From NCBI GenBank assembly GCA_900316855.1, contig ONEK01000010.1, forward strand, positions 19,789 through 83,788: a DNA stretch of 64,000 nucleotides, read 5' to 3'. The notes below the pieces were generated by a model. The model was not told the origin of the DNA, made no database searches, and saw nothing but the letters and a program-made list of their open reading frames with translations. Position 1 is the stretch's first letter; every line of letters starts with the position of its first letter. Made by a program: the position numbers and the translations under genes. Shown here piece by piece: positions 52,492 to 61,656 of the stretch. Origin of the DNA: an uncultured Lachnospiraceae bacterium. GTDB taxonomy: Bacteria > Bacillota > Clostridia > Lachnospirales > Lachnospiraceae.

Positions 52492-53940
52492 ATGTATGAC
52501 GTGTTAATCATCGGGGCCGGCGTGACCGGGTGCTCGATTGCCCGGGAGCTGTCCCGGTACCGGCTGAAGGCGGCGGTGCTGGAACGCTCTTCGGACGTCT
52601 GCGAGGGTACGTCGAAGGCAAACAGCGGCATTGTGCACGCGGGCTTTGACGCAAAGCCCGGCAGCCTGAAGGCCCGATTCAATGTGGCGGGCTCCGAAAT
52701 GATGGCAGATCTGTCGAAGGAACTGGACTTCCCCTATGAGAACAACGGGTCGCTCGTTCTGGCATTCAGCAAAGAGGACCGGAAGACGCTGGAAGCACTG
52801 AAGGCACAGGGGGAAGAGAACGGTGTGAAGGGTCTTGCGATCCTTGACGGCGGGGAAGTGAGAAGGCGGGAGCCGAATGTGCAGGAGACTGCTGCGGCAG
52901 CACTCTATGCCCCGACCGGAAGCATCGTGGATCCGTTCCTCCTGACCGTTGCGATGGCAGAGAACGCGGCTGTGAACGGGGTGGAATTTTGCAGGAACTG
53001 CGAGGTCAGGGACGTTAAAAGGGCGGAGGACGGGACCTACCGGCTCCGCACTGTCAATACGGAAGACATGACAGAGCAGACTCTGGAGACAAGGGCAGTG
53101 GTGAATGCCGCCGGTGTCTACGCGGATGTCTTCCACAACATGGTTTCCGCCAGGAAGCTCCATATCACGGCCCGCAAGGGGGAATATCTCCTGATGGACA
53201 GGAAGACAAAGGGCTTCGTAAAGTCGACGATTTTCCAGTGCCCTTCCGCGATGGGCAAAGGGGTCCTCGTGACACCCACGGCCCACGGAAATCTGATGAT
53301 CGGGCCGACTGCCGTCGATGTGGACGATAAGGAGGCTGTCAATACTACGCAGGGAGGTCTCGAGACGGTTCTGCAGAAGGCGGGCGTGTCGGCGATGAAC
53401 CTTCCGGTTGGGGAGGTTATCACTTCGTTTGCCGGCCTCAGGGCGCATGAGGACGGCGGAGACTTTGTCGTAGGGGAATGTGAGGATGCGGCGAACTTCT
53501 TCGATGCGGCAGGCATCGAGAGTCCCGGTCTGTCCTCCGCGCCCGCAATCGGCAGGTCACTTGCCGGGGAGATTGCGGAAAAGCTCGGTCTGCCGGAAAA
53601 TGAAAACTTCAATCCCGTCCGGAAGGGAATACCCTGTCTGTCTGCGGCTGGCCTTGCAGAGCGGGAAGCACTCATCCGGGAGGACCCGGCCTATGCCAAC
53701 ATTATCTGCCGGTGCGAGATGGTTTCCGAGGCGGAGATCGTGCAGGCAATCCGCCGGCCGGTCGGTGCGCGCACGCTGGACGGCATCAAGCGCAGAGTCC
53801 GTGCCGGGATGGGACGGTGCCAGGCGGGATTCTGCACGCCCGGCCAGGTGGAGATCCTTTCGCGGGAGCTCGGAAAGGATCCGGGCGGCATTACAAAGTG
53901 CGGCACAGGCTCCGGACTTCTTACGGGGACTACGAAATAG
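52492..53940 (+). CDS. GlpA-like FAD glycerol-3-phosphate dehydrogenase with BFD-type Fe-S domain
   Basis: A 482-residue flavoprotein of the DAO/GlpA family. The FAD motif VLIIGAGVTGCSIAREL is at the N-terminus, and ANSGIVHAGFDAKPGS matches the substrate-side loop of G3P dehydrogenases. The C-terminal BFD-like [2Fe-2S] domain has Cys406, Cys408, Cys443 and Cys448. This architecture is the anaerobic type seen next to a second flavoprotein and DUF1667 in Firmicutes. With glpK upstream, oxidation of glycerol 3-phosphate to DHAP is the likely reaction. Only 10 bases separate it from the next gene. Confidence 0.88.
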   Translation: MYDVLIIGAGVTGCSIARELSRYRLKAAVLERSSDVCEGTSKANSGIVHAGFDAKPGSLKARFNVAGSEMMADLSKELDFPYENNGSLVLAFSKEDRKTLEALKAQGEENGVKGLAILDGGEVRRREPNVQETAAAALYAPTGSIVDPFLLTVAMAENAAVNGVEFCRNCEVRDVKRAEDGTYRLRTVNTEDMTEQTLETRAVVNAAGVYADVFHNMVSARKLHITARKGEYLLMDRKTKGFVKSTIFQCPSAMGKGVLVTPTAHGNLMIGPTAVDVDDKEAVNTTQGGLETVLQKAGVSAMNLPVGEVITSFAGLRAHEDGGDFVVGECEDAANFFDAAGIESPGLSSAPAIGRSLAGEIAEKLGLPENENFNPVRKGIPCLSAAGLAEREALIREDPAYANIICRCEMVSEAEIVQAIRRPVGARTLDGIKRRVRAGMGRCQAGFCTPGQVEILSRELGKDPGGITKCGTGSGLLTGTTK

Positions 53941-53949
53941 GGGGCAGCC

Positions 53950-55245
53950 ATGGAGAAAACAGTAAAAATCGCAGTCATCGGCGGCGGCCCGGCAGGACTT
54001 GCGGCAGCAGAGAGTGCGGTGGAGCAGGGAATCCGTCCGGACGACATCCTGATCCTCGAAAGGGCGGACAAGCTCGGCGGAATCCTGAACCAGTGCATTC
54101 ATAACGGATTCGGCCTTCATACCTTCAGGGAGGAGCTGACGGGGCCCGAGTACGCCGACCGCTTCATCCGGAAAGTCCGGGAGCATCAGATCCCGTATCT
54201 TCTGAAAGCGATGGTCATCGACATTTCGCCCGCCGGGATGCCCGGAGGGACGGGACTGACCGTAACAGCCATGAACGCAGAGGAGGGCCTCGTCCGTGTT
54301 CACGCAAAGGCGGTGATACTGGCCATGGGCTGCCGGGAGAGACCGCGCGGAGCCCTGAACCTGCCGGGGTATCGTCCGGCGGGAATCTATACTGCCGGCA
54401 CCGCACAGAGATTCGTAAACCTCGAGGGCAGGATGCCGGGACATGAGGTTGTGATCCTGGGCTCCGGCGATATCGGGCTCATCATGGCAAGACGCCTGAC
54501 GCTCGAGGGAGCGAGGGTCAGGGTTGTCGCGGAGCTGATGCCCTATTCCGGAGGCCTGGAGAGGAACATTGTTCAGTGTCTCGACGACTATGGTATTCCG
54601 CTGAAGCTCTCTCATACCGTCGTCGACATCAAGGGCAGGAAGCGAGTGGAATCCGTGACGATTGCAGAGGTCGGGCCGGACCGCAGACCCATCCCGGGGA
54701 CGGAGGAGGAATACACCTGCGACACGTTGCTGCTGTCCTGCGGCCTCATACCTGAAAACGAGCTTTCGTCCGCGCTCGGTGTACAGATGAACGGCGTGAC
54801 GAAGGGACCGGTTGTCAATGAATCGCTCGAGACCTCCGTTCCGGGTGTCTTTGCCTGCGGAAACGTCCTGCATGTGCATGACCTCGTGGATTATGTTTCG
54901 GAGGAAGCGGCACAGGCAGGTGCAAACGCGGCCCGCTTTGTCCTCGGGGAAATTGCGGAGGACAGCGCGGCTCCTGTGACCATCACGGCGCAGGACGGAG
55001 TGCGCTATACCGTTCCTTCCTCGATCAGCCTGAACCGGATGGAGGACCGGCAGCTCATCCGCTTCCGCGTGGGAAACGAGTATCGCAATGCGGGCATCCG
55101 GATCGAGTTTGACGGGAAGGAGTTCCGCACGCTGAAGAAGAACATCCTCGCGCCCGGATCCATGGAGCAGGTCATCCTGCAGAAAAAGGACCTCGAGGGT
55201 ATAAAGGGGCTGAAAAACATCACCCTGAGAGTGGTGCAGTATTAA
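53950..55245 (+). CDS. FAD/NAD-dependent oxidoreductase, GlpB-like partner
   Basis: 431 residues. It opens with KIAVIGGGPAGLAAAESA (FAD), followed by GGILNQCIHNGFG, a second nucleotide motif VVILGSGDIGLIMARRL, and the FAD-closing CGNVLHVHDLVDYVSEEA. It belongs to the pyridine nucleotide-disulfide oxidoreductase fold but lacks the redox CxxxxC pair. In this operon it probably moves electrons between the GlpA-like subunit and NAD(P) or another carrier. The exact role is inferred from position; the family annotation is often simply NAD(P)/FAD-dependent oxidoreductase. Confidence 0.83.
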   Translation: MEKTVKIAVIGGGPAGLAAAESAVEQGIRPDDILILERADKLGGILNQCIHNGFGLHTFREELTGPEYADRFIRKVREHQIPYLLKAMVIDISPAGMPGGTGLTVTAMNAEEGLVRVHAKAVILAMGCRERPRGALNLPGYRPAGIYTAGTAQRFVNLEGRMPGHEVVILGSGDIGLIMARRLTLEGARVRVVAELMPYSGGLERNIVQCLDDYGIPLKLSHTVVDIKGRKRVESVTIAEVGPDRRPIPGTEEEYTCDTLLLSCGLIPENELSSALGVQMNGVTKGPVVNESLETSVPGVFACGNVLHVHDLVDYVSEEAAQAGANAARFVLGEIAEDSAAPVTITAQDGVRYTVPSSISLNRMEDRQLIRFRVGNEYRNAGIRIEFDGKEFRTLKKNILAPGSMEQVILQKKDLEGIKGLKNITLRVVQY

Positions 55246-55319
55246 TTGTCCCGGGGTCAGCCGCACGGGCAGACCGGAGGCTGACCGGGACGCCTGTTTC
55301 ACAGGCATGGGAGAAAATC

Positions 55320-55688
55320 ATGAAAGAAATCAGGAACCTGACCTGTATCCGCTGTCCGATGGGCTGCCAGCTCACTGTGACGCTGCAGGACGGGGCGGTA
55401 CAGTCCGTGACCGGCAATACGTGCCCCCGCGGAGCGGAATATGGCAGAAACGAGGTGACACATCCTGTGCGGACCGTAACCAGCACAGTCCGCGTGGAGG
55501 GCGGGGAGCGCCCCGTTGTCGCGGTCAAGACGAAGACCGAGGTCCCGAAGGAGAAGATCTTCGATGTGATGCAGGCATTGAACGGCCTTTACGTGAAGGC
55601 ACCGGTCGAAATCGGCGACGTATTGCTCGAAGACATTGCAGGGACCGGCAGCAGCCTTGTCGCCACCGCGGAGGACGCTGCCTGCTGA
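55320..55688 (+). CDS. DUF1667 small iron-sulfur-type protein
   Basis: A 122-residue protein with four clustered cysteines near the N-terminus (Cys9, Cys12, Cys16, Cys35; CIRCPMGCQ and GNTCPRGAEYG), resembling the [4Fe-4S] entry domain of molybdopterin oxidoreductases. The remainder is a small domain with KTKTEVPKEKIFDVMQAL. DUF1667 proteins regularly follow the two GlpA/GlpB-like flavoproteins, which suggests a third electron-transfer subunit. GGAGAAA precedes ATG 55320. The terminator-like stem just after it closes the glycerol operon. Confidence 0.85.
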   Translation: MKEIRNLTCIRCPMGCQLTVTLQDGAVQSVTGNTCPRGAEYGRNEVTHPVRTVTSTVRVEGGERPVVAVKTKTEVPKEKIFDVMQALNGLYVKAPVEIGDVLLEDIAGTGSSLVATAEDAAC

Positions 55689-55731
55689 GCCGGAGTGCGC
55701 CGCGGAGCGGGCGGGACCCGTCAGCTTTTTT
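55684..55731 (+). terminator. Probable terminator of the glp operon
   Basis: Outer arms GCTGA/TCAGC with an inner GC-rich stem (CCGC-GGA-GCGG) run into six T residues. Confidence 0.65.
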
Positions 55732-55841
55732 GAAATGCAGCAACTGACTGAACAAGTCAACGACAGGATCTCCATAAGTTAGAAAAGACTATCTCATGAT
55801 GGAAATGTTAAAATCTGTGAGTCAGTGAAAGGAGGGTTTCG

Positions 55842-57014
55842 ATGTCAGAGCAGGTGATGAAAACGGAGGCCCATATGAAGCCGTCTGCGAAATCGGTGCC
55901 GAAGGTTTATTTTACTGATTTCAGGACCCACATTGAGGTACCGCTCACGCTGAAGCTGCAGAGGCTCATCCGCATGGCGGGATTTGACCGCATTGATATG
56001 GACGGGAAGTTTGTCGCCATCAAGATGCATTTCGGCGAGCTGGGCAACCTGGCCTATCTGCGGCCGAATTACGCGAAGGCAGTTGCGGATCTCGTGAAGG
56101 AGAAGGGCGGAAAGCCGTTTCTTACGGACTGCAATACGCTCTATCCCGGGAGCCGCAAGAATGCGATCGACCATCTGTACTGTGCGGAGGTCAATGGCTT
56201 TAACTACATGACAACCGGGTGCCCTGTCATCATCGGGGACGGTCTTCGCGGCACGGATGACGTGGAGGTTGCAGTGCCCGGCGCCGATTACTGTAAGACA
56301 GCGTATATCGGCCGTGCGATCATGGATGCAGACGTGTTCATCTCGCTGACGCATTTCAAGGGGCACGAGGCAACCGGCTTCGGCGGCGCCCTGAAGAATA
56401 TCGGCATGGGCTGCGGCTCCCGTGCCGGCAAGATGCACCAGCACAACGACGGCAAGCCGCATGTGGATCCCGACCTGTGCCGCTCGTGCCGCCGCTGCGC
56501 GAAGGAATGCGGGTCGGATGCCATCTCCTATGATACCGGCAAGGCTTACATCGATCCGGACATCTGCAAGGGGTGCGGACGCTGCATCGGTGCCTGCGCG
56601 TTTGACGCGATCTCGAACGACAACAGCAACGCGAATGAAATCCTGGGCTGCAAGATCGCGGAGTATACGAAGGCAGTCGTACAGAACCGGCCGTGCTTCC
56701 ACATCAGCCTCATCACGGACGTCTCTCCGAACTGCGACTGCCATGGTGAAAATGACGCACCGATCCTTCCGGATATCGGCATGCTGGCAAGCTTCGACCC
56801 CGTGGCCCTCGATCAGGCCTGTGTCGACCTGTGCCAGAAGGCGGAGCCGATCCGGAATTCCCAGCTCGGTGATAACCTTGCGAAGGAGGGCTTCCGCGCA
56901 ACGGGCGACCATTTCCTGGATTCGAATCCCAACATCCGCTGGAAGGAGACGCTCGCGCAGGGCGAAAAGATCGGAATCGGCAGCAGGACCTATGAGCTCG
57001 TCACGATGAAATAG
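55842..57014 (+). CDS. DUF362 protein with two 4Fe-4S clusters
   Basis: 390 residues. The DUF362 core (about 20-205; VAIKMHFGELGNLAYLRPNYA, then VFISLTHFKGHEATGFGGALKNIGMG) precedes two ferredoxin motifs, CRSCRRCAKECG and CKGCGRCIGACAF (about 210-260). A C-terminal segment continues the DUF362 fold (DVSPNCDCHGENDAPILPD). DUF362 proteins are widespread in anaerobes, and the role is not established. AAAGGAGG precedes ATG 55842. It has its own likely promoter (TTAAAAT near 55807) and terminator, so it is a single-gene unit. Confidence 0.88.
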   Translation: MSEQVMKTEAHMKPSAKSVPKVYFTDFRTHIEVPLTLKLQRLIRMAGFDRIDMDGKFVAIKMHFGELGNLAYLRPNYAKAVADLVKEKGGKPFLTDCNTLYPGSRKNAIDHLYCAEVNGFNYMTTGCPVIIGDGLRGTDDVEVAVPGADYCKTAYIGRAIMDADVFISLTHFKGHEATGFGGALKNIGMGCGSRAGKMHQHNDGKPHVDPDLCRSCRRCAKECGSDAISYDTGKAYIDPDICKGCGRCIGACAFDAISNDNSNANEILGCKIAEYTKAVVQNRPCFHISLITDVSPNCDCHGENDAPILPDIGMLASFDPVALDQACVDLCQKAEPIRNSQLGDNLAKEGFRATGDHFLDSNPNIRWKETLAQGEKIGIGSRTYELVTMK

Positions 57015-57061
57015 AGACACTGCTGTGCAGAATCGTTCCAGTCGAAGGATTTGTCTCTTTA

Positions 57062-57087
57062 CCCGGGCAGAAATGCCCGGGATTTTT
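57062..57087 (+). terminator. Rho-independent terminator of the DUF362 gene
   Basis: Perfect arms CCCGGGCA (57062-57069) and TGCCCGGG (57074-57081), then ATTTTT. A wider AGAGACA/TGTCTCT repeat lies just before it. Confidence 0.93.
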
Positions 57088-57129
57088 CGTGTTCCCGATT
57101 CTTTTAGTTTCTTTTCATGATTTGTTAAC

Positions 57130-57158
57130 TTGCTATCAAATTGCGCGCGGTTTAAAAT
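57130..57158 (+). promoter_or_regulatory. Predicted promoter of clpX
   Basis: TTGCTA (57130-57135) and TAAAAT (57153-57158) are 17 bases apart, 70 bases before clpX. Confidence 0.65.
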
Positions 57159-57230
57159 CTGACGCAAGGGCCCCCGGATGATTCAGGTGTTATTACGCAG
57201 GGGACAAAATGATTAAGGTGGTACAAACTC

Positions 57231-58889
57231 ATGAGTGACAGAAATCAGTCATCGGAGGATGACAGGAAAATCAGATACTGCTCGGTCTGCCGCAGGTCGG
57301 AGGACGATGCCGGCAAGCTGGTGGATCTGCCGAACGGGCTGTCCGTATGTCCGGACTGCATGCAGAAGATGTTTGATATGGCAAGCCAGGTGGATTACAG
57401 TGACCTGATGAAGCAGCTGCAGGACGGAAAACTGCCGGATCTGGGAAGCATGCTGCAGCAGACGCTGAGTCCTGCGTCGGGCACCGACGGCAGCGGACAG
57501 GACGATGCACAGCAGACAGGCGATGAGCTGCCGGCATCCGGACAGAACCATACGCCCTCCCCGTCTGATTCGAAGAATCCGGAGGGGAGCAATGGCAGCG
57601 GGAAGGGGAAGTTCTACACGGACGATGACCCGGACAAAGGTGACGGTAAGGCAAAGCGTCCGACCGTCAGCTTCCTGAACCTCGGGGATATTTTCGGGGG
57701 CGGCTACCAGCAGCCCAAGGTGAAAAAGAAAAAGAAAACCGGCCCGAAGCCGGTATTTACCTATGACAACATTCCTGCGCCGCACCTGCTGAAGGCGGAG
57801 CTGGATAAATATGTGATCGGTCAGGAGAAGGCGAAGAAGACCATTTCGGTCGCAGCCTATAACCATTACAAGCGTGTGAAGACCGGAACAATGGACGACA
57901 TCGAGATCGAAAAGAGCAATATCCTCCTCGTGGGTCCGACGGGTTCCGGCAAGACCTATCTCGTAAAGACACTGGCACGCCTTCTGGATGTGCCGCTTGC
58001 CATCACGGATGCGACAAACCTGACGGAGGCCGGTTATATCGGGGATGATGTGGAATCGTGCATCAGCAAGCTCCTGGCGGAAGCCGATAATGATGTGGAC
58101 AAGGCGGAGAAGGGCATTGTCTTCATTGATGAGATCGATAAGCTCGCGAAGAAGCAGAACCTGAACTCCCGGGATGTCTCCGGGGAGGCTGTTCAGCAGG
58201 GGCTGCTGAAGCTCCTGGAGGGCTCTGAGGTCGAGGTGCCGGTCGGCGCCAATTCCAAGAATGCCATGGTGCCGATGGTGACGGTAGACACCTCCAATAT
58301 CCTGTTTATCTGCGGCGGAGCGTTTCCTGCCCTGGAGGGCATTATCAAGCAGAGACTCGCCAGGACAACGTCCATCGGCTTCTCGGCTGAGCTGAAGGAT
58401 GCCTATGACAAGGATGATGACATTCTGTCCAGGGTCACGAATGAGGATCTGCGGAATTTCGGAATGATTCCGGAGTTTATCGGAAGGCTTCCGATCGTGT
58501 GCACGCTGCAGAGTCTTGACGAGGATATGTACGTCAACATTCTGACGAAGCCGAAGAATGCCATCATTAAGCAGTATCAGAAGCTGATGAAGCTTGACGA
58601 CGTGGATCTGGAGTTTGACGAGGACGCGCTGCGTGCCATCGCGCAGAAGGCCATGAAGAAAAAAACCGGGGCAAGGGCGCTCCGCTCCATCATTGAGAGC
58701 CTGATGCTGGACATCATGTACGAGGTGCCGAAGGACCGGAACATCGGCAAGGTGACGATTACCGGGGACTATGTGAACGGCAAGGGAGGACCCAGGGTGG
58801 AGATCCGCACCCTGGAGGGACCGGTGCAGCCGGTACCGGAGATTGCGGCAAGGATTCCCGCCGGTCAGCTTGAAGCGCATGTGGTCTGA
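57231..58889 (+). CDS. clpX: ATP-dependent Clp protease unfoldase ClpX with long linker
   Basis: 552 residues, about 130 more than usual. The N-terminal zinc-binding domain has CSVC and CPDC pairs (17-43). Residues about 50-175 form a low-complexity Ser/Gly/Asp/Pro linker ending in a Lys-rich KVKKKKKTGPKP stretch. The AAA+ module follows: Walker A GPTGSGKT (235-242), Walker B FIDEIDKLA, the pore loop GYIGDD, the ClpP-docking IGF tripeptide (SIGFSAEL) and sensor 2 GARALRSI. It recruits and unfolds substrates for ClpP, which is not in this window. The linker length is the oddity. Confidence 0.95.
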   Translation: MSDRNQSSEDDRKIRYCSVCRRSEDDAGKLVDLPNGLSVCPDCMQKMFDMASQVDYSDLMKQLQDGKLPDLGSMLQQTLSPASGTDGSGQDDAQQTGDELPASGQNHTPSPSDSKNPEGSNGSGKGKFYTDDDPDKGDGKAKRPTVSFLNLGDIFGGGYQQPKVKKKKKTGPKPVFTYDNIPAPHLLKAELDKYVIGQEKAKKTISVAAYNHYKRVKTGTMDDIEIEKSNILLVGPTGSGKTYLVKTLARLLDVPLAITDATNLTEAGYIGDDVESCISKLLAEADNDVDKAEKGIVFIDEIDKLAKKQNLNSRDVSGEAVQQGLLKLLEGSEVEVPVGANSKNAMVPMVTVDTSNILFICGGAFPALEGIIKQRLARTTSIGFSAELKDAYDKDDDILSRVTNEDLRNFGMIPEFIGRLPIVCTLQSLDEDMYVNILTKPKNAIIKQYQKLMKLDDVDLEFDEDALRAIAQKAMKKKTGARALRSIIESLMLDIMYEVPKDRNIGKVTITGDYVNGKGGPRVEIRTLEGPVQPVPEIAARIPAGQLEAHVV

Positions 58890-58964
58890 AACCGTGCCCG
58901 CACTCCATGACAGACTGCCGGTGTGTATCCGGGAAAGCGTACAGCGGGACAGGAGGAGCAGCTG

Positions 58965-59453
58965 ATGAAGAAGCAGGACTGGATAAGCCCGGCTGCCGCG
59001 GCAGGAATTGCGGCACTCGATCAGGGATGTAAGGCGGCGGCAAGGAAAAAGCTCCGTCCGGGGCAGTCCCGCAGGACGGGGCGGGGAGCCATCCGGGTTA
59101 CATTCCGGAATTCCGCCAACAGCGGTGCGGCGATGAACCTTCTCGACCGGCACCCGGAGGTGGTAAAAAATCTGTCCATAGGCCTCACCGGGACAGTTGC
59201 CGGAGCGTCCGCCGCGGTCTTTGCGGGGCACGTGTCCCTTCCCGCCGCCGGCAGAACAGGCTTTGCGCTGCTGCTCGGAGGGGCGCTCAGCAACACGCTG
59301 GACCGGGTGACGCGCGGGTACGTAACAGACTATATCAGCTTTGATTTCGGTCCGGAGAAATTCCGGGATATCGCGTTCAATCTGGGCGATTTCGCCATCG
59401 CGGCAGGAACCGTGCTGCTGGCGTTGACCGCTGCCCGCTTTCCCGAAGACTGA
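58965..59453 (+). CDS. Divergent signal peptidase II (LspA)-like protein
   Basis: 162 residues from ATG 58965, preceded by GGAGGAG. Core LspA motifs are visible: ALDQGCKAAAR near the N-terminus, NSGAAMNLL (like NxGAAF), GGALSNTLDRVTRGYVTDYISF with Asp113, and AFNLGDFAIAAG with Asp142, the two catalytic aspartates. LspA cleaves lipoprotein signal peptides in the membrane. The first hydrophobic helix is short and a basic RRTGRGAIR segment follows, so it may be a specialised paralogue. It lies close behind clpX and converges on the carbamate kinase-like gene. Confidence 0.72.
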   Translation: MKKQDWISPAAAAGIAALDQGCKAAARKKLRPGQSRRTGRGAIRVTFRNSANSGAAMNLLDRHPEVVKNLSIGLTGTVAGASAAVFAGHVSLPAAGRTGFALLLGGALSNTLDRVTRGYVTDYISFDFGPEKFRDIAFNLGDFAIAAGTVLLALTAARFPED

Positions 59454-59477
59454 CCATCCGGACGGCCTTGTATAAAC

Positions 59478-59522
59478 AAAGCGCAGACACGAAGCGATTC
59501 TGCTGCTTCCTGTCTGCGCTTT
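59478..59522. terminator. Hairpin between convergent lspA-like and carbamate kinase-like genes
   Basis: Perfect 12-base arms AAAGCGCAGACA (59478-59489) and TGTCTGCGCTTT (59511-59522), with an inner GAAGC/GCTTC stem. Short A/T ends on both sides suit weak bidirectional termination. Confidence 0.7.
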
Positions 59523-59570
59523 CTGGTGCATGGAAAATAGGGCGCCGCTTTCTGCCTGCGGCGGGGGTGG

Positions 59571-60515
59571 TCAGGCGGTGATTACGGTACCGGCCTTTCC
59601 CTTGACCGCCTCGGTCACTTTATCGGCGGTTGTGATGATGACGCGGCCCTGAGGCACCTTTTCGAGGAACGTGATTGCGGCGTTGATCTTCGGGAGCATA
59701 TTGGTCTCGCCGAACTGTCCTTCCGCGATATGACGCTTTGCTTCCTCTACATTTATTCTTTCCAGCGGCTTCTGGTTTTCCGTGCCGAAGTTCAGGCAGA
59801 CATTCGGAACACTGGTGAGGATGAGAAGTTCCTCCGCGCCAAGGTCTGATGCGAGTTTGCCTGCGATGTCATCCTTCTCGATGACCGCGGAGGCACCCTG
59901 CAGGGCGTTATCCTGTACGATGACGGGAATTCCTCCTCCGCCGCAGCAGATGACGATCTGTCCGTGATCTGCAAGAAGCCGGATGGAATCCATCTCCAGG
60001 ATCTCCAGAGGCTTGGGTGTCGCCACGACACGCAGCCACCCTCTGCCGGGCTCTTCAACGACATAATTCCCCTTCTTTACCTCATTATCCGCATCTTCCT
60101 TCGACATGTAGCGGCCGATTTTCTTGGTCGGGGCGTAGAATGCCTCGTCATAGGGATCCACGCTGACCTGGGTCAGAATGGTAGAAACCGGGGTGGAGAT
60201 CCCGCGTAAGAGGAGCTCCGCCTTCAGTGCGTTCTGGATATCAAAGCCGGCATAGCCCTGGCTCATGGCACTGCAGACGCACATCGGCGCGGGGGAGTAA
60301 TCAATATAGATCCGGTGCAGCTCCGTCATCGCCTTGTGAATCATGGAGACCTGCGGACCATTGGAATGAGTGATGGTCAGCTGGTAGCCGGACTCCACAA
60401 GATCCGCCAGTGATTTCGCAGTGATACGTACCGCATTCCACTGCTCGGTTGTAGTATATCCGAGAGCATTGTGACCGAGCGCCACAACCACCTTCTTCAG
60501 CTTGCTGTCTTCCAT
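59571..60515 (-). CDS. Carbamate kinase-like protein (divergent)
   Basis: A 314-residue amino-acid-kinase fold protein. Carbamate kinases make ATP from carbamoyl phosphate. Family segments remain: AMSQGYAGFDIQNAL, VICCGGGGIPVIV, AVIEKDDIAGKLASDLGAEELLILT and PTKKIGRYM. Several normally invariant positions differ: ALGGNA reads ALGHNA (His15), THGNGPQVG reads THSNGPQVS (Ser51), and the usual GSMGPK reads TNMLPK. It may be a paralogue with altered substrate or activity. ATG 60515 follows GGGAGG on the minus strand. No arginine deiminase or ureide genes adjoin it. Confidence 0.8.
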   Translation of the reverse strand: MEDSKLKKVVVALGHNALGYTTTEQWNAVRITAKSLADLVESGYQLTITHSNGPQVSMIHKAMTELHRIYIDYSPAPMCVCSAMSQGYAGFDIQNALKAELLLRGISTPVSTILTQVSVDPYDEAFYAPTKKIGRYMSKEDADNEVKKGNYVVEEPGRGWLRVVATPKPLEILEMDSIRLLADHGQIVICCGGGGIPVIVQDNALQGASAVIEKDDIAGKLASDLGAEELLILTSVPNVCLNFGTENQKPLERINVEEAKRHIAEGQFGETNMLPKINAAITFLEKVPQGRVIITTADKVTEAVKGKAGTVITA

Positions 60516-60600
60516 CAGAACCTCCCTGCTGCCAGGAACCAGAAACAACTGTTGTTGGAACAATGCCGCAATCATCATAACATATTTGCTTTTTGCGGTG

Positions 60601-60664
60601 TTGACAAAAAGTACTTCATGCCTTATCATGCAACTAATACATATAAACCTACATGTTTAGTAGG
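60601..60664 (+). promoter_or_regulatory. cysK promoter with downstream operator-like palindrome
   Basis: TTGACA (60601-60606) and TATCAT (60624-60629) are 17 bases apart. CCTAC (60648-60652) and GTAGG (60660-60664) form an inverted repeat within A/T-rich flanks, just past the start site. Rrf2-type cysteine regulators (CymR/IscR-like) use comparable sites, so sulfur-dependent repression is plausible. Confidence 0.65.
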
Positions 60665-60714
60665 ATAAATAAAGACAACGGATAACAATTAGCAATCCAC
60701 GGGAGGAAATGATC

Positions 60715-61656
60715 ATGGGCAAGATTTATGACAACGTAAGCGAGCTGATCGGCAGGACACCGCTTCTGGAGGTGCAACACTTCGAAAAGGAGGCCGGCAT
60801 TACGGATACAAGAATTCTGGCGAAGCTGGAGTATTTCAATCCGGCCGGCTCCGTAAAGGACCGTATTGCCATCGCAATGGTAAACGACGCAGAGAAGAAG
60901 GGACTCTTAAAGCCCGGCGCAACCATCATTGAGCCTACGTCCGGCAACACCGGCATCGGTATTGCCTCGGTCGCGGCAGCAAAGGGATATCACGCGATCC
61001 TGACACTCCCGGATACGATGTCCGTCGAGCGCCGCAACCTGCTGAAGGCCTATGGAGCGGAGATCGTTCTCACAGAGGGTGCCAAGGGCATGAAGGGCGC
61101 CATTGCCAAGGCGGAGGAGCTTAACAAATCCATTCCGGGTTCCCTGATCCTGGGACAGTTCGATAATCCCGCCAACCCTGCCGCTCATTACGCGACAACG
61201 GGCCCGGAAATCTGGGAGGATACGGACGGAAAGGTAGATGCCTTCATCGCGGGCGTCGGAACGGGTGGAACGCTCACCGGTGTCGGCAAATATCTCAAGG
61301 AGCAGAAGCCGGACGTGAAGGTCATCGCAGTCGAGCCCGACACGAGCGCGGTGCTGTCCGGCGAGAAGCCCGGCCCGCACAAGATTCAGGGTATCGGAGC
61401 GGGCTTCGTTCCGAAGGTGCTGGATACCGGAATTTATGATGAAATTATCCGCGTGCCGAACGAGGCAGCTTTCGCAGCCGGCAAGGATGTAGCACGCGCG
61501 GAAGGCTTCCTCGTGGGCATTTCATCCGGCGCTGCGCTGTGGGCAGCCGTTCAGCTGGCGAAGAGGCCGGAATACAAGGGAAAGACGATCGTCGTGCTGC
61601 TGCCGGATTCCGGAGACCGCTATCTGTCCACGCCTCTGTTCGCTTCCGAGAGCTGA
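60715..61656 (+). CDS. cysK: Cysteine synthase (O-acetylserine sulfhydrylase)
   Basis: A 313-residue PLP enzyme making cysteine from O-acetylserine and sulfide. The PLP lysine is Lys48 in [11 protein letters not shown]. The substrate loop is [11 protein letters not shown], the phosphate-binding loop is [13 protein letters not shown], and [11 protein letters not shown] is near the C-terminus. ATG 60715 is preferred over 60709 because GGGAGG lies only two or three bases before the latter. It is monocistronic and precedes the SAM-riboswitch-controlled metK, so sulfur amino acid genes are adjacent but separately controlled. Confidence 0.96.
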   Translation: MGKIYDNVSELIGRTPLLEVQHFEKEAGITDTRILAKLEYFNPAGSVKDRIAIAMVNDAEKKGLLKPGATIIEPTSGNTGIGIASVAAAKGYHAILTLPDTMSVERRNLLKAYGAEIVLTEGAKGMKGAIAKAEELNKSIPGSLILGQFDNPANPAAHYATTGPEIWEDTDGKVDAFIAGVGTGGTLTGVGKYLKEQKPDVKVIAVEPDTSAVLSGEKPGPHKIQGIGAGFVPKVLDTGIYDEIIRVPNEAAFAAGKDVARAEGFLVGISSGAALWAAVQLAKRPEYKGKTIVVLLPDSGDRYLSTPLFASES

